Assembly (NCBI RefSeq): GCF_030814695.1
Contig: NZ_JAUSVL010000001.1
Coordinates: 4,748,227-4,812,226 of the forward strand
DNA length: 64,000 bases
DNA from: Oligosphaera ethanolica
GTDB lineage: Bacteria > Verrucomicrobiota > Lentisphaeria > Oligosphaerales > Oligosphaeraceae
Direction: 5' to 3'
Under the pieces are notes generated by a model. It did not search any database. It was given only the letters and a program-made list of their open reading frames with translations, and had not been told where the DNA came from. The translations under genes and the position numbers were made by a program. Shown piece by piece: positions 29,063-36,154 of this stretch; position 1 is the first letter of the stretch, and every line of letters begins with the position of its first letter.

Positions 29063-30895
29063 ATGACGAAGACATTGCGGCAGTATGTACTTGCGGTGGC
29101 CTGGTTGGTGAATGTGGTGGCCTGGGCGGCCCCGGCTTATTTGTCGCCCACCGCGCTGGTGCCTGCCAAGGACGGGAAGACACTGTACGTGGCTGAAGAC
29201 AGTGGCAAGCAGATTGCCGTGGTCGATTGCCAGACGCGTAAGGTCACCAAGGTGTACAATCTACCTGGTCGAGTGCAGAACTTGGCCCTGTCGCCGGATG
29301 GCGCGACGCTGGGCGGCGCCGTGGGTGGCCCTGACGGCAGCGTGTCCCTGCTGGCATTGCCCGGCGGGAAAGCGCGGACGGTCAGCGTCGGCCACACACC
29401 GCAGTCGCTGGTTTTTTCACCCGATGGCAGCTGGGCCTACGTTTGCAATCGCTTCAGCAACGATCTGTCCGTGATTGATGTTGCCAGAGGCAAAGAAATT
29501 CAGCGGGTTCCCTGCGGTCGTGAACCCCACGCGTTGGCGTTGGCGGCCGACGGCACGAAGCTCTTTGCGCTGAATCATATGCCCATGGGGGCAGCCGATG
29601 GCGACTACAACTCCCTGCAGGTCGAAGTCTTTTCGCTGCCGGAGCTCAAGGCGTTGCCGCCAATCCGTCTGCCGAATGGCTCGGTCGTCGGTCGTGGCGC
29701 CTGCGCTTCGCCGGACGGGCGTTATGTCTATGTCACGCACGGCCTGGCGCGCTACCAGCTGCCGACGACGCAGCTCGAACGCGGCTGGATGAACACCAAC
29801 GCGGTGTCGGTCATCGACGTCGCTGCCCATGCGCTGCTCAACACCTTTTTGCTGGACGACGTCGAACTCGGCGCCGCCAATCCCTGGGGCATCCGTTGTT
29901 CAATGGACGGCAAGATGCTGGCGGTAGTCAGTGCCGGTAGCCAGGAGCTCAGCGTGATTGACCGCGAAGCCCTGCATGATCGTCTTGAACGCGCCGCTCG
30001 CAACGAAAAGGTGACCAGTGTGACAGCTGAGGCCGCCATGGTTCCCAACGACCTGAGCTTCCTGGTGGACATTCGCCAGCGTTATGCGCTGCCGGGTAAG
30101 GGCCCGCGTGACGTCGCCGTGGTCAATGGCCGATTCTGGGTGACGGAGTATTTCAGCGACTGCCTGGCCGTGGTTGACACGGTGGCGTTGGCGCCGGAAC
30201 GGGTGCAGTCCATTCCCCTCGGGCCGGCATTGCCGATGACCGCCGAGCGCCGTGGCGAAATGCTCTTCAACTCCGGCGACATCTGCTTTCAGCAATGGCA
30301 GTCCTGCGGCAGCTGCCATCCCGATGGCCGCGCGGACGGCATCAACTGGGATCTGCTCAACGACGGCATGGGCAATCCTAAGCAGACAAAAAGCCTGCTG
30401 CATTCACACGTGACGCCGCCGACCATGATCAGTGGCATCCGCAAAGACGCCGAGACCTGCGTGGCCGCCGGCATTCGCTACATCCAGTTCGCCATCCGGC
30501 CACCTGAAGACGCCGCCGCCATTGACGCCTATTGTCGGGCCATGACGCCCGTGCCCAGCCCGTTCCTGGTAAAAGGCAAGCTCAGCAAGGCCGCCCGCCG
30601 TGGCGAGAAGCTCTTTGGCCAGGCCGGCTGCGCCGCCTGCCATCCCAGCGACCAGCTTTTCACCGACCGCCGTCAGTACGACCTCGGCATGCAGGACGAC
30701 ATGGACAAGGGCAAGGCCTGGGATACGCCCACGCTGGTGGAAATCTGGCGGACCGCGCCGTATCTCTTTGACGGCCGCTCCAAGACTATCCGCGAGCTTC
30801 TGACCACGCACAATCCCGGCGATGTCCACGGCCGCACCTCCAAACTCTCCGAGCAGGAACTGGCCGACCTCGAAGCCTACATTCTTTCCCACTGA
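29063..30895 (+). CDS. Secreted YVTN beta-propeller fused to di-haem cytochrome c domain
   Basis: 610 residues with signal peptide (to AWAAP). Residues about 30-380 form a seven-bladed YVTN-type propeller (VPAKDGKTLYVAEDSG, SPDGSWAYVCNRFSNDLSVID). The rest is a cytochrome c peroxidase-like part with two haem sites, SCGSCH (from C415) and GCAACH (from C523), and the later TPTLVEIWRTAPYLFDG and GRSKTIRELLTTHN segments typical of MauG/CcpA relatives. It would act in the periplasm in electron transfer or peroxide reduction. GAGAGAGATGGAG precedes the ATG. Downstream ResB and CcsA are the haem-attachment machinery such a protein needs. Confidence 0.9.
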   Translation: MTKTLRQYVLAVAWLVNVVAWAAPAYLSPTALVPAKDGKTLYVAEDSGKQIAVVDCQTRKVTKVYNLPGRVQNLALSPDGATLGGAVGGPDGSVSLLALPGGKARTVSVGHTPQSLVFSPDGSWAYVCNRFSNDLSVIDVARGKEIQRVPCGREPHALALAADGTKLFALNHMPMGAADGDYNSLQVEVFSLPELKALPPIRLPNGSVVGRGACASPDGRYVYVTHGLARYQLPTTQLERGWMNTNAVSVIDVAAHALLNTFLLDDVELGAANPWGIRCSMDGKMLAVVSAGSQELSVIDREALHDRLERAARNEKVTSVTAEAAMVPNDLSFLVDIRQRYALPGKGPRDVAVVNGRFWVTEYFSDCLAVVDTVALAPERVQSIPLGPALPMTAERRGEMLFNSGDICFQQWQSCGSCHPDGRADGINWDLLNDGMGNPKQTKSLLHSHVTPPTMISGIRKDAETCVAAGIRYIQFAIRPPEDAAAIDAYCRAMTPVPSPFLVKGKLSKAARRGEKLFGQAGCAACHPSDQLFTDRRQYDLGMQDDMDKGKAWDTPTLVEIWRTAPYLFDGRSKTIRELLTTHNPGDVHGRTSKLSEQELADLEAYILSH

Positions 30896-30904
30896 GGTCG
30901 CTAA

Positions 30905-31231
30905 GGGGTTGTTCGATAATTGCGTTTTCAACTATACCCAGGGACGCTGAAAGCGTGCGACATCGCAAACAAAAAAAGGTGAGGTTCCATTGCCTCTTTG
31001 GCCCCAGTCAGCTGCGCCGACTGGGGCCAAAGAGGCCGATGAACACGAGCGCAATAGGCGTTGTACCCAGGGCGGCGCTCCGCCTTCGGCGTCGCTTGCC
31101 CTGGGCTACGATGACAGCGCCCCTCTGGGGCGCTTGCCGCTTCGTGGCCAGGGAAATGTTGGCCGGCGACAAGGTATGACATGAAAGAGCGTTTGCACTG
31201 CAATGTGTAAACGTAATTTGTGAACGGCACC
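30905..31231 (+). mobile_element. MITE-like element, copy 1 (carries repeat B)
   Basis: Imperfect terminal inverted repeats: left GGGGTTGTTCGATAATTGCG, right (complement) GGTGCCGTTCACAAATTACG. It is flanked by TAA at 30902-30904 and 31232-31234. Compared with the copy at 40741-40892 (opposite orientation) it has an extra central block of about 175 bases holding family B. No coding potential. A 3-bp TNA duplication and TGTTC-containing ends recall the IS5 group (inference). Its right end lies 27 bases before the ResB start codon. Confidence 0.8.
30992..31036 (+). repeat. Family B long hairpin, copy 3
   Basis: A perfect 18-bp stem GCCTCTTTGGCCCCAGTC with complement at 31019-31036 and loop AGCTGCGCC. 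Relative to copy 2, one C-G pair has become T-A on both arms. Confidence 0.8.
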
Positions 31232-31258
31232 TAACCCGCATCCGAGACAAAGCGAACC

Positions 31259-32233
31259 ATGATCATTGCCATCAACCTGCTGCTGATTCTCTGCCTGTTT
31301 TTCCTGGCTGGCGCCATCCCACGGCCAGCCGTGGATGTTTTGGCGGTCTTTCACACGCCGGTGTTTTTCGTCCTGCTGGTGTTAGTGGCGTTGCTTTGTC
31401 TAGTTTGGAGCGCCTGCTATCTGGGCCGGCGCTGGACCAGCCGTACGCTGTTTTTTCTGGCGGTGCATCTCGGGGTGGCGTCGTTGCTGGCCGGTGCGGC
31501 GTTGGGCACCTTTCGCGGTGAGCGCACGCAATTCGCCGCCACGGTTGGCGCCGCGCCGGAAAGTGCCCTGCCGGGGCCAGATGATCAGGTCATTCCGCTG
31601 CCTTTTTCGCTGGCCATCACCTCGTTCCGGGCAGAGCACTATCCCCCGAGTTACCATCTCTATGAGCCGGCGGCGACGGCTGGCGATGACTACGTGCTCC
31701 TGGGTACCTACCGTTTTGACCATAAGGGCCGCATGGTGCTGCCCGACATGCAGGAACTGTCCGACGACGAGCTTTGCGACGAAAATGGTGTCTGGAGCAG
31801 CCAGATGATTTTGGCCAGTGGCCAGCTGCTCCATCGCGGCAGCGCCGCCCCCAGCCATTTTAGCGCCACGGCGCAGATCATTGATCCCGCCCGGCCTGAC
31901 GAGAAGCAGGAAATGGCCTTTGGCGTCAACTGGCCGTTGTGTTATGGCGACTGGCGTTTCTACCTGATGTCCTACGACACGCAGGATGAGCGCTATGTCG
32001 TGCTCAGCGCCCGGCGTGATCCCGGCCGGCCCATGGTCATTGCCGGACTGTGGCTGATGATTGTCGGCTGCGCGGGGTTGTGCTGGCAAAAACGCCCGCT
32101 GCCGCCGCCGCCGCCCGCGCTGCCCGCGATGCCGCCGGATGCAGAGGCTCCTATGGCTGACGATGATCCCGCCACGCCCTTGCGCCCGCAGATCACGCCG
32201 AGCTTCGGCACCACCGAGGACGCTGCCCTATGA
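31259..32233 (+). CDS. resB: ResB-like cytochrome c biogenesis protein
   Basis: 324 residues: two N-terminal membrane helices, a third around 60-80 (FFLAVHLGVASLLAGAALG), a periplasmic beta-rich region (about 85-250) and a last helix (PMVIAGLWLMIVGCAGLCW), then a proline-rich tail. This is the layout of ResB/Ccs1, which with CcsA delivers haem to apocytochromes (system II). It is short compared with canonical ResB, closer to the reduced versions paired with CcsA in other anaerobes. It overlaps the CcsA start by 4 bases (ATGA). The upstream cytochrome c is a natural client. The MITE upstream may have replaced its native leader. Confidence 0.8.
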   Translation: MIIAINLLLILCLFFLAGAIPRPAVDVLAVFHTPVFFVLLVLVALLCLVWSACYLGRRWTSRTLFFLAVHLGVASLLAGAALGTFRGERTQFAATVGAAPESALPGPDDQVIPLPFSLAITSFRAEHYPPSYHLYEPAATAGDDYVLLGTYRFDHKGRMVLPDMQELSDDELCDENGVWSSQMILASGQLLHRGSAAPSHFSATAQIIDPARPDEKQEMAFGVNWPLCYGDWRFYLMSYDTQDERYVVLSARRDPGRPMVIAGLWLMIVGCAGLCWQKRPLPPPPPALPAMPPDAEAPMADDDPATPLRPQITPSFGTTEDAAL

Positions 32234-33009
32234 ATTTGCACGAAGAACTCATGCTGATGCTGATCGTACTGTCGGCCTTGCTCTACGCCGTGAGTTTTGT
32301 GACCGCGCTGGCGGGGCATGACCGGCTGTCCTTCCGGGTGTTTGCCGCCGCCTGGCTGGTCAACGCCATGGTCATTGCCGGCAATTATCTGCTCTGCGGC
32401 CACCCGCCCTTCGGCAACATGTATCACGTGCTGTGCTTTTTGTCGCTGTGCTTTCTGCCCTTTTACCTCTTTGTTGAGCGCCGTCATGGTCTTGGGTGGA
32501 CCATGCGCTACTTCAGTTTTGCGTCGGTGATACCGCTGATCGGCACTTTCTTTCTGGAGCGCGATTTGGCTTGGCAGCGCATTCCGGCGCTGCAGTCGCC
32601 GTGGTTCGTGCCGCACGTGCTCAGTTACATGATCGCCTACGCGACGGCGGCCGTGGCCTTCCTGCTCATGGTCATCGGTCTCTGGCAGCGCGTCGACTGT
32701 CGCCAGCGCTGGTCGGATGCCAGCTTGCAGATCATGCGCGTGGCTTTTCCCTTCATGACCTTCGGCCTGTGGAGCGGCGCGCTGTGGGCGGAAGAAGCAT
32801 GGGGCATTTACTGGTCCTGGGACCCGAAGGAAACCTGGTCGCTGATCACCTGGACGCTCTACCTGGTCTATTTCCATTGCCAGAGTGTGCCAGCCAAACG
32901 GCGCCTGGCGCCCTGGGCGCAAATCCTGGCCTTCGCCGCCTTGCTAATTACCTTCCTGGTGGTTAATTTGTTGCCGAAATTCGCCAACACCCTCCACAGC
33001 TACGCGTGA
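32230..33009 (+). CDS. ccsA: Cytochrome c biogenesis protein CcsA
   Basis: 259 residues, about eight membrane helices. It has the WWD haem-handling motif WGIYWSWDPKETW (about 190-202) and conserved histidines in HPPFGNMYHVL, PHVLSY and the final NTLHSYA. CcsA forms the haem channel of system II cytochrome c maturation in the inner membrane. Translationally coupled to ResB through ATGA. Confidence 0.92.
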   Translation: MNLHEELMLMLIVLSALLYAVSFVTALAGHDRLSFRVFAAAWLVNAMVIAGNYLLCGHPPFGNMYHVLCFLSLCFLPFYLFVERRHGLGWTMRYFSFASVIPLIGTFFLERDLAWQRIPALQSPWFVPHVLSYMIAYATAAVAFLLMVIGLWQRVDCRQRWSDASLQIMRVAFPFMTFGLWSGALWAEEAWGIYWSWDPKETWSLITWTLYLVYFHCQSVPAKRRLAPWAQILAFAALLITFLVVNLLPKFANTLHSYA

Positions 33010-33053
33010 ATAATCCAGCCAAGTACCACGACCTCTGGCAAAGGCAATGAACC

Positions 33054-33791
33054 ATGCAGATTCTGCTCAATATCGGCAACACCCACACCCAGATCGCCAA
33101 GACGACCGCAAACGGCCAGCCTGAACTCCTGGCGCAGGTCGAGAGCCCCGCAGTCATCGCCGCGCAAGGCGCCGTTGCCGTGCTGGATGCCCTCCCGGCC
33201 GGCTGGCGCGGCCTAGCCGTCTCCGTGGTGCCGGCGCTGACCGGGCTGCTCCACAACCGCTATGGCGATGCCCTGCGCGTCCTCGCCCCGGCGGATTTTC
33301 CACAACTGGATTTCCAGCGCGTGGACACGTCCACGCTGGGCATGGACCGCATCGCCAACGCGGCGGCGGCGCACGCCTTGGCGGGCAGGGCGGTGGTGGT
33401 CGTCGATTGCGGCACGGCCATCACCCTGGAGGCCGTGGATGCCGCCGGGTGTTTCCTGGGCGGCGCCATCCTGCCGGGCCGTATGCTTGCGCGTCGCAGC
33501 TTGGCCGCGTATACCGCGCAGCTGCCCATGCTGCCCCTGCAGCAGCAACGGCCCGCCGCGCTGGGGCGCTGTACCCGTGAAGCCATGGAGGCCGGCATGG
33601 ACCTCGGCGCCGTCGGCGCCGTCCAGTACCTATTGGAACAATGCCGCCTGGAAATGGGCGCAGCCGATGCACTCTGCTGGGCGGTGGGCGGCGATGCCGC
33701 GTTCTTCTGCGACAATGTCCCCGGGCTCATCCCCGGCCCGCAGTATCTCACCCTCCGCGGCGCCGCCTGCAGCCAGGCCAGTGCCGACTGA
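33054..33791 (+). CDS. coaX: Type III pantothenate kinase, with D-to-N change in the first motif
   Basis: 245 residues; phosphorylates pantothenate in CoA synthesis. ASKHA-fold motifs: LLNIGNT (residues 4-10), TSTLGMDRIANAAAA, VVDCGTAITLE and FLGGAILPGRML. The first motif in CoaX is normally D-x-G-N-T; here N6 replaces the aspartate that contacts the ATP/metal site. The other conserved aspartates (GMDR and VDCGT) are kept. Activity may be altered, or the asparagine may be a lineage feature. ATG 33054 has AAAGGCA upstream. It follows ccsA by 44 bases. Confidence 0.88.
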   Translation: MQILLNIGNTHTQIAKTTANGQPELLAQVESPAVIAAQGAVAVLDALPAGWRGLAVSVVPALTGLLHNRYGDALRVLAPADFPQLDFQRVDTSTLGMDRIANAAAAHALAGRAVVVVDCGTAITLEAVDAAGCFLGGAILPGRMLARRSLAAYTAQLPMLPLQQQRPAALGRCTREAMEAGMDLGAVGAVQYLLEQCRLEMGAADALCWAVGGDAAFFCDNVPGLIPGPQYLTLRGAACSQASAD

Positions 33792-33889
33792 TCCGCTGAT
33801 TAACGCAGATTAACGCAGATTATGCTCATGGCCTTTTTCCTGCGTGGATCGGCGCAGTCCTAGCTGGCCAGGCGTTGATCGGACGGATC

Positions 33890-33943
33890 ATACGTCCCAT
33901 ACGTCCCATACGTCCCATACGTCCCATACGTCCCATACTCTTA
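33890..33943. repeat. Nine-base tandem repeat (ATACGTCCC x 6)
   Basis: Six exact head-to-tail units, followed by ATACTCT. Just before it (33799-33822) is a GATTAACGCA duplication. There is no gene between 33792 and 34200. Confidence 0.95.
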
Positions 33944-34031
33944 ACTAAACGATTTCCTTTGCGCTTGTTGTTTCAACCAATCGTTTGCCCCCGCCTATGC
34001 GCCGCCGGTAGAGATTTTTTTCGTTCAGGCC

Positions 34032-34060
34032 TTGAAATACGCGCCGTAGTAGTGTACAAT
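34032..34060 (+). promoter_or_regulatory. Predicted sigma-70 promoter of the regulator/prepilin/GH2 cluster
   Basis: TTGAAA (34032-34037), exactly 17 bases, TACAAT (34055-34060). The expected start of transcription falls in the first operator-like repeat. Confidence 0.65.
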
Positions 34061-34185
34061 CAGTGGTAAACAGATAGTAAAACAAGTGAGGTGGAACGGG
34101 CTGGTAGGCGGTTTTCAAGGTGATAATCGGTATTTGGCAGTTGCCGCCTTTTTTTTTGCCTCCAGTGGTAAACAGATAGTAAAAC
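34061..34185 (+). promoter_or_regulatory. Paired 23-base direct repeats, likely operators
   Basis: CAGTGGTAAACAGATAGTAA followed by AAC occurs exactly at 34061-34083 and 34163-34185, 102 bases apart. The first copy covers the predicted transcription start; the second ends 15 bases before the regulator's ATG, next to its AAGGGGG ribosome site. I found no third copy in the window. The natural reading is autoregulation by the downstream GntR/LacI-type protein. Confidence 0.6.
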
Positions 34186-34200
34186 CAAGGGGGTCTGCTC

Positions 34201-35250
34201 ATGGTGCAGAAATCAGATAAGGGGTCGATGGGTGCTGGTGGCACGTCGGATTACCTACAGATTCGCCGCTATGTGATTGACTTGCTGAATGAGGCGGGCG
34301 ATTCACAGCGCCAGATTCCGTCCTTGAGTGAGTTGATGACGCTGTTCGGGGTGAGTCGGCCGACGGTCTGTCGGGCCTTGCGGGAGTTGATTGCTGACGG
34401 TTATTTGCTTGCGCGTCGTGGTCATGGCACCTTTACGAATCCCGCGCACAGTTGGCAGCACACTGGGCAGAGTGGCAACCGGATGTTGCCGGTGGTGGGG
34501 ATCATTTTGCGTGACGGCCTGCTGGCCTATATGGATGTTTTTTACGGGCAATTTTTGGCGGAGATGCTGCGGCAGCTGGTGACCATTCCGTCTTTGACGC
34601 GCGTCATTGATTTGCATGGTACGGATCCGGATGCGGCCTTGCAGCAGTTGCGGCTTGAGCATCTTCAGGGTTTGATCTGGTTGCAACCGCCGGAGCGCAT
34701 GTTGCCGGTCATTGAGCGCCTGCGTGCGGAGCGCTATCCGGTATCCACCTCCAAAGGCGATTTTTTTGGCGACAGCAGGGTAGTTGGGCGGCGGCTGGGG
34801 ACGATGTTGCTGGCGGAGGGGCGGCGGCAGGTGGCTTATCTATACTGGCAGCGGGATATGACCGCGATGCTGATGCGGGGCATTCAGGACGCCTACGAGG
34901 CGGCGGGGCTTGACCTTGACCGACGGTACTTTTTGCTGGCGGATCAGGACGTCTTCGCGCGTCTTCGGCAATGTTTTGCGGATGGCGCGCCCATAGATGC
35001 GATCATCAACCCCCATCTTCCCTACTCGGCGTTGCAGGCCGTGTTGACGGCGGCCGGGGTGGATTTGCATCAGCAATGCCGTTTGGTTCAGAGTTCGCTA
35101 GTTATGTACGGCGCCCCCGAGCCCCCGGGTATTATGTACGACATACCCTTTGCGCCGGCGGTGCGGGCAATAATCAGCAAACTGGGGATTTTTCCTGGCC
35201 TGAGTGATGCCGGCGGCCAGGAGGAGATTACCATCCGGCGCAATAGCTGA
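34201..35250 (+). CDS. GntR-type winged-helix regulator with LacI-like sugar-sensing domain
   Basis: 349 residues. Winged helix at about 18-80 (IPSLSELMTLFGVSRPTVCRALRELIADGYL, wing RRGHGTFT) as in GntR proteins. From about 97 a periplasmic-binding-protein-like effector domain (VVGIILRDGLLAYMDVFYG, GLIWLQPPERM, VAYLYWQRDMTAMLMRGIQDAYEAAGLD). This combination (AraR-like) responds to sugars. AAGGGGG lies 8 bases before the ATG. It is first in a cluster with a prepilin, GH2, a small secreted protein and GH20, and is the obvious candidate to bind the two repeats upstream. Confidence 0.88.
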   Translation: MVQKSDKGSMGAGGTSDYLQIRRYVIDLLNEAGDSQRQIPSLSELMTLFGVSRPTVCRALRELIADGYLLARRGHGTFTNPAHSWQHTGQSGNRMLPVVGIILRDGLLAYMDVFYGQFLAEMLRQLVTIPSLTRVIDLHGTDPDAALQQLRLEHLQGLIWLQPPERMLPVIERLRAERYPVSTSKGDFFGDSRVVGRRLGTMLLAEGRRQVAYLYWQRDMTAMLMRGIQDAYEAAGLDLDRRYFLLADQDVFARLRQCFADGAPIDAIINPHLPYSALQAVLTAAGVDLHQQCRLVQSSLVMYGAPEPPGIMYDIPFAPAVRAIISKLGIFPGLSDAGGQEEITIRRNS

Positions 35251-35269
35251 AAAAAATGGGAGAGTGGTC

Positions 35270-36004
35270 ATGAAGAAGACGGATTTCACCCTGATCGAAC
35301 TGCTGGTGGTGATAGCGATCATTGCGATTCTCGCCGCCATGCTGTTGCCGGCGTTGAGCAAGGCTCGGGAGAAGGCCCGCGCCATCAGCTGCACGAACAA
35401 TCTCAAGCAGATTGGCGTGGCAACGATGCACTATGCGGATGAGAACGACGGCTATCTGTCCATGTACAACAAGTACGGTTTTTGGGCGCCGTATATCCTT
35501 GGTGGCGGAAAAACGTGGAATTATATCGAGCCGGGCTATCGCGACATCGTGAAATGCCCGTCGATGGAATACAGCGACAGCTGGTCGGACTCCCAGAAGT
35601 GCCTCTATACCTACGGGGCCTTTTATGCCAACAACTACGCCATACCGTCGAGCTTGAAAACTTCCGCAGTGATTCCTGGGTGGTCCACGGCGAATTTCAT
35701 CTGCACCAAGGCCATCAAGTCCTTTTCCAAAACGCTGTTCTTGGCTGATTCCCGGGAGCAAGATCAAGACCGGATGCACTGCGTACTCCAAGTGAGTACC
35801 GACGACCCGATTACCCGCGGTATCTCTGACAATCACAATGGCCGTATGAACATCCTGTTACATGATGGCCACGCGGAATGCTTGCGGCCCGGGGAGTTCA
35901 AGAATGCCTATCTGGAGATGTTCGCGGCGCAGGAACAGACCGGCGTGAATTCGAAACTGCGCTACATATCGGCTCTGACCAGACAGCCCGCGCCATGCTA
36001 TTGA
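35270..36004 (+). CDS. Prepilin-type H-X9-DG protein
   Basis: 244 residues from the ATG at 35270, chosen because GGGAGAG precedes it and MKKTDFTLIELLVV is the expected short leader plus methylation site; the open frame extends 22 codons further up. The helix VVIAIIAILAAMLLPALSKA is followed by KARAISCTNNLKQIG and a C-terminal NHNGRMNILLHDGHAE (H-X9-DG). Such proteins are cut by prepilin peptidase after the leader and exposed by a type II secretion-like machine. The position, 20 bases behind a sugar-type regulator and ahead of glycosidases, suggests a role tied to glycan use. Its codons around LLVV match the attachment site rebuilt at 8381/10275 in position of the central GT. Confidence 0.92.
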   Translation: MKKTDFTLIELLVVIAIIAILAAMLLPALSKAREKARAISCTNNLKQIGVATMHYADENDGYLSMYNKYGFWAPYILGGGKTWNYIEPGYRDIVKCPSMEYSDSWSDSQKCLYTYGAFYANNYAIPSSLKTSAVIPGWSTANFICTKAIKSFSKTLFLADSREQDQDRMHCVLQVSTDDPITRGISDNHNGRMNILLHDGHAECLRPGEFKNAYLEMFAAQEQTGVNSKLRYISALTRQPAPCY

Positions 36005-36154
36005 CGGCGGGGACAGCGGGGATGCCAAGGACGCCGATTGGCGCGGAATGCTCATATCGGGGATAGCGGCGGATACAAGACGCAAGGGTTTTTCGTCACG
36101 CCGGGCGGTGGTGCCGGCGATGGCGCGGACGAATAGGACAGGCAAAAGCAGCAC

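Noticed and set aside
33890..33943. Possible CRISPR array
   Set aside because: Nine-base units are contiguous with no spacers; it is a plain tandem repeat. The 28760-28868 block was rejected for the same reason.
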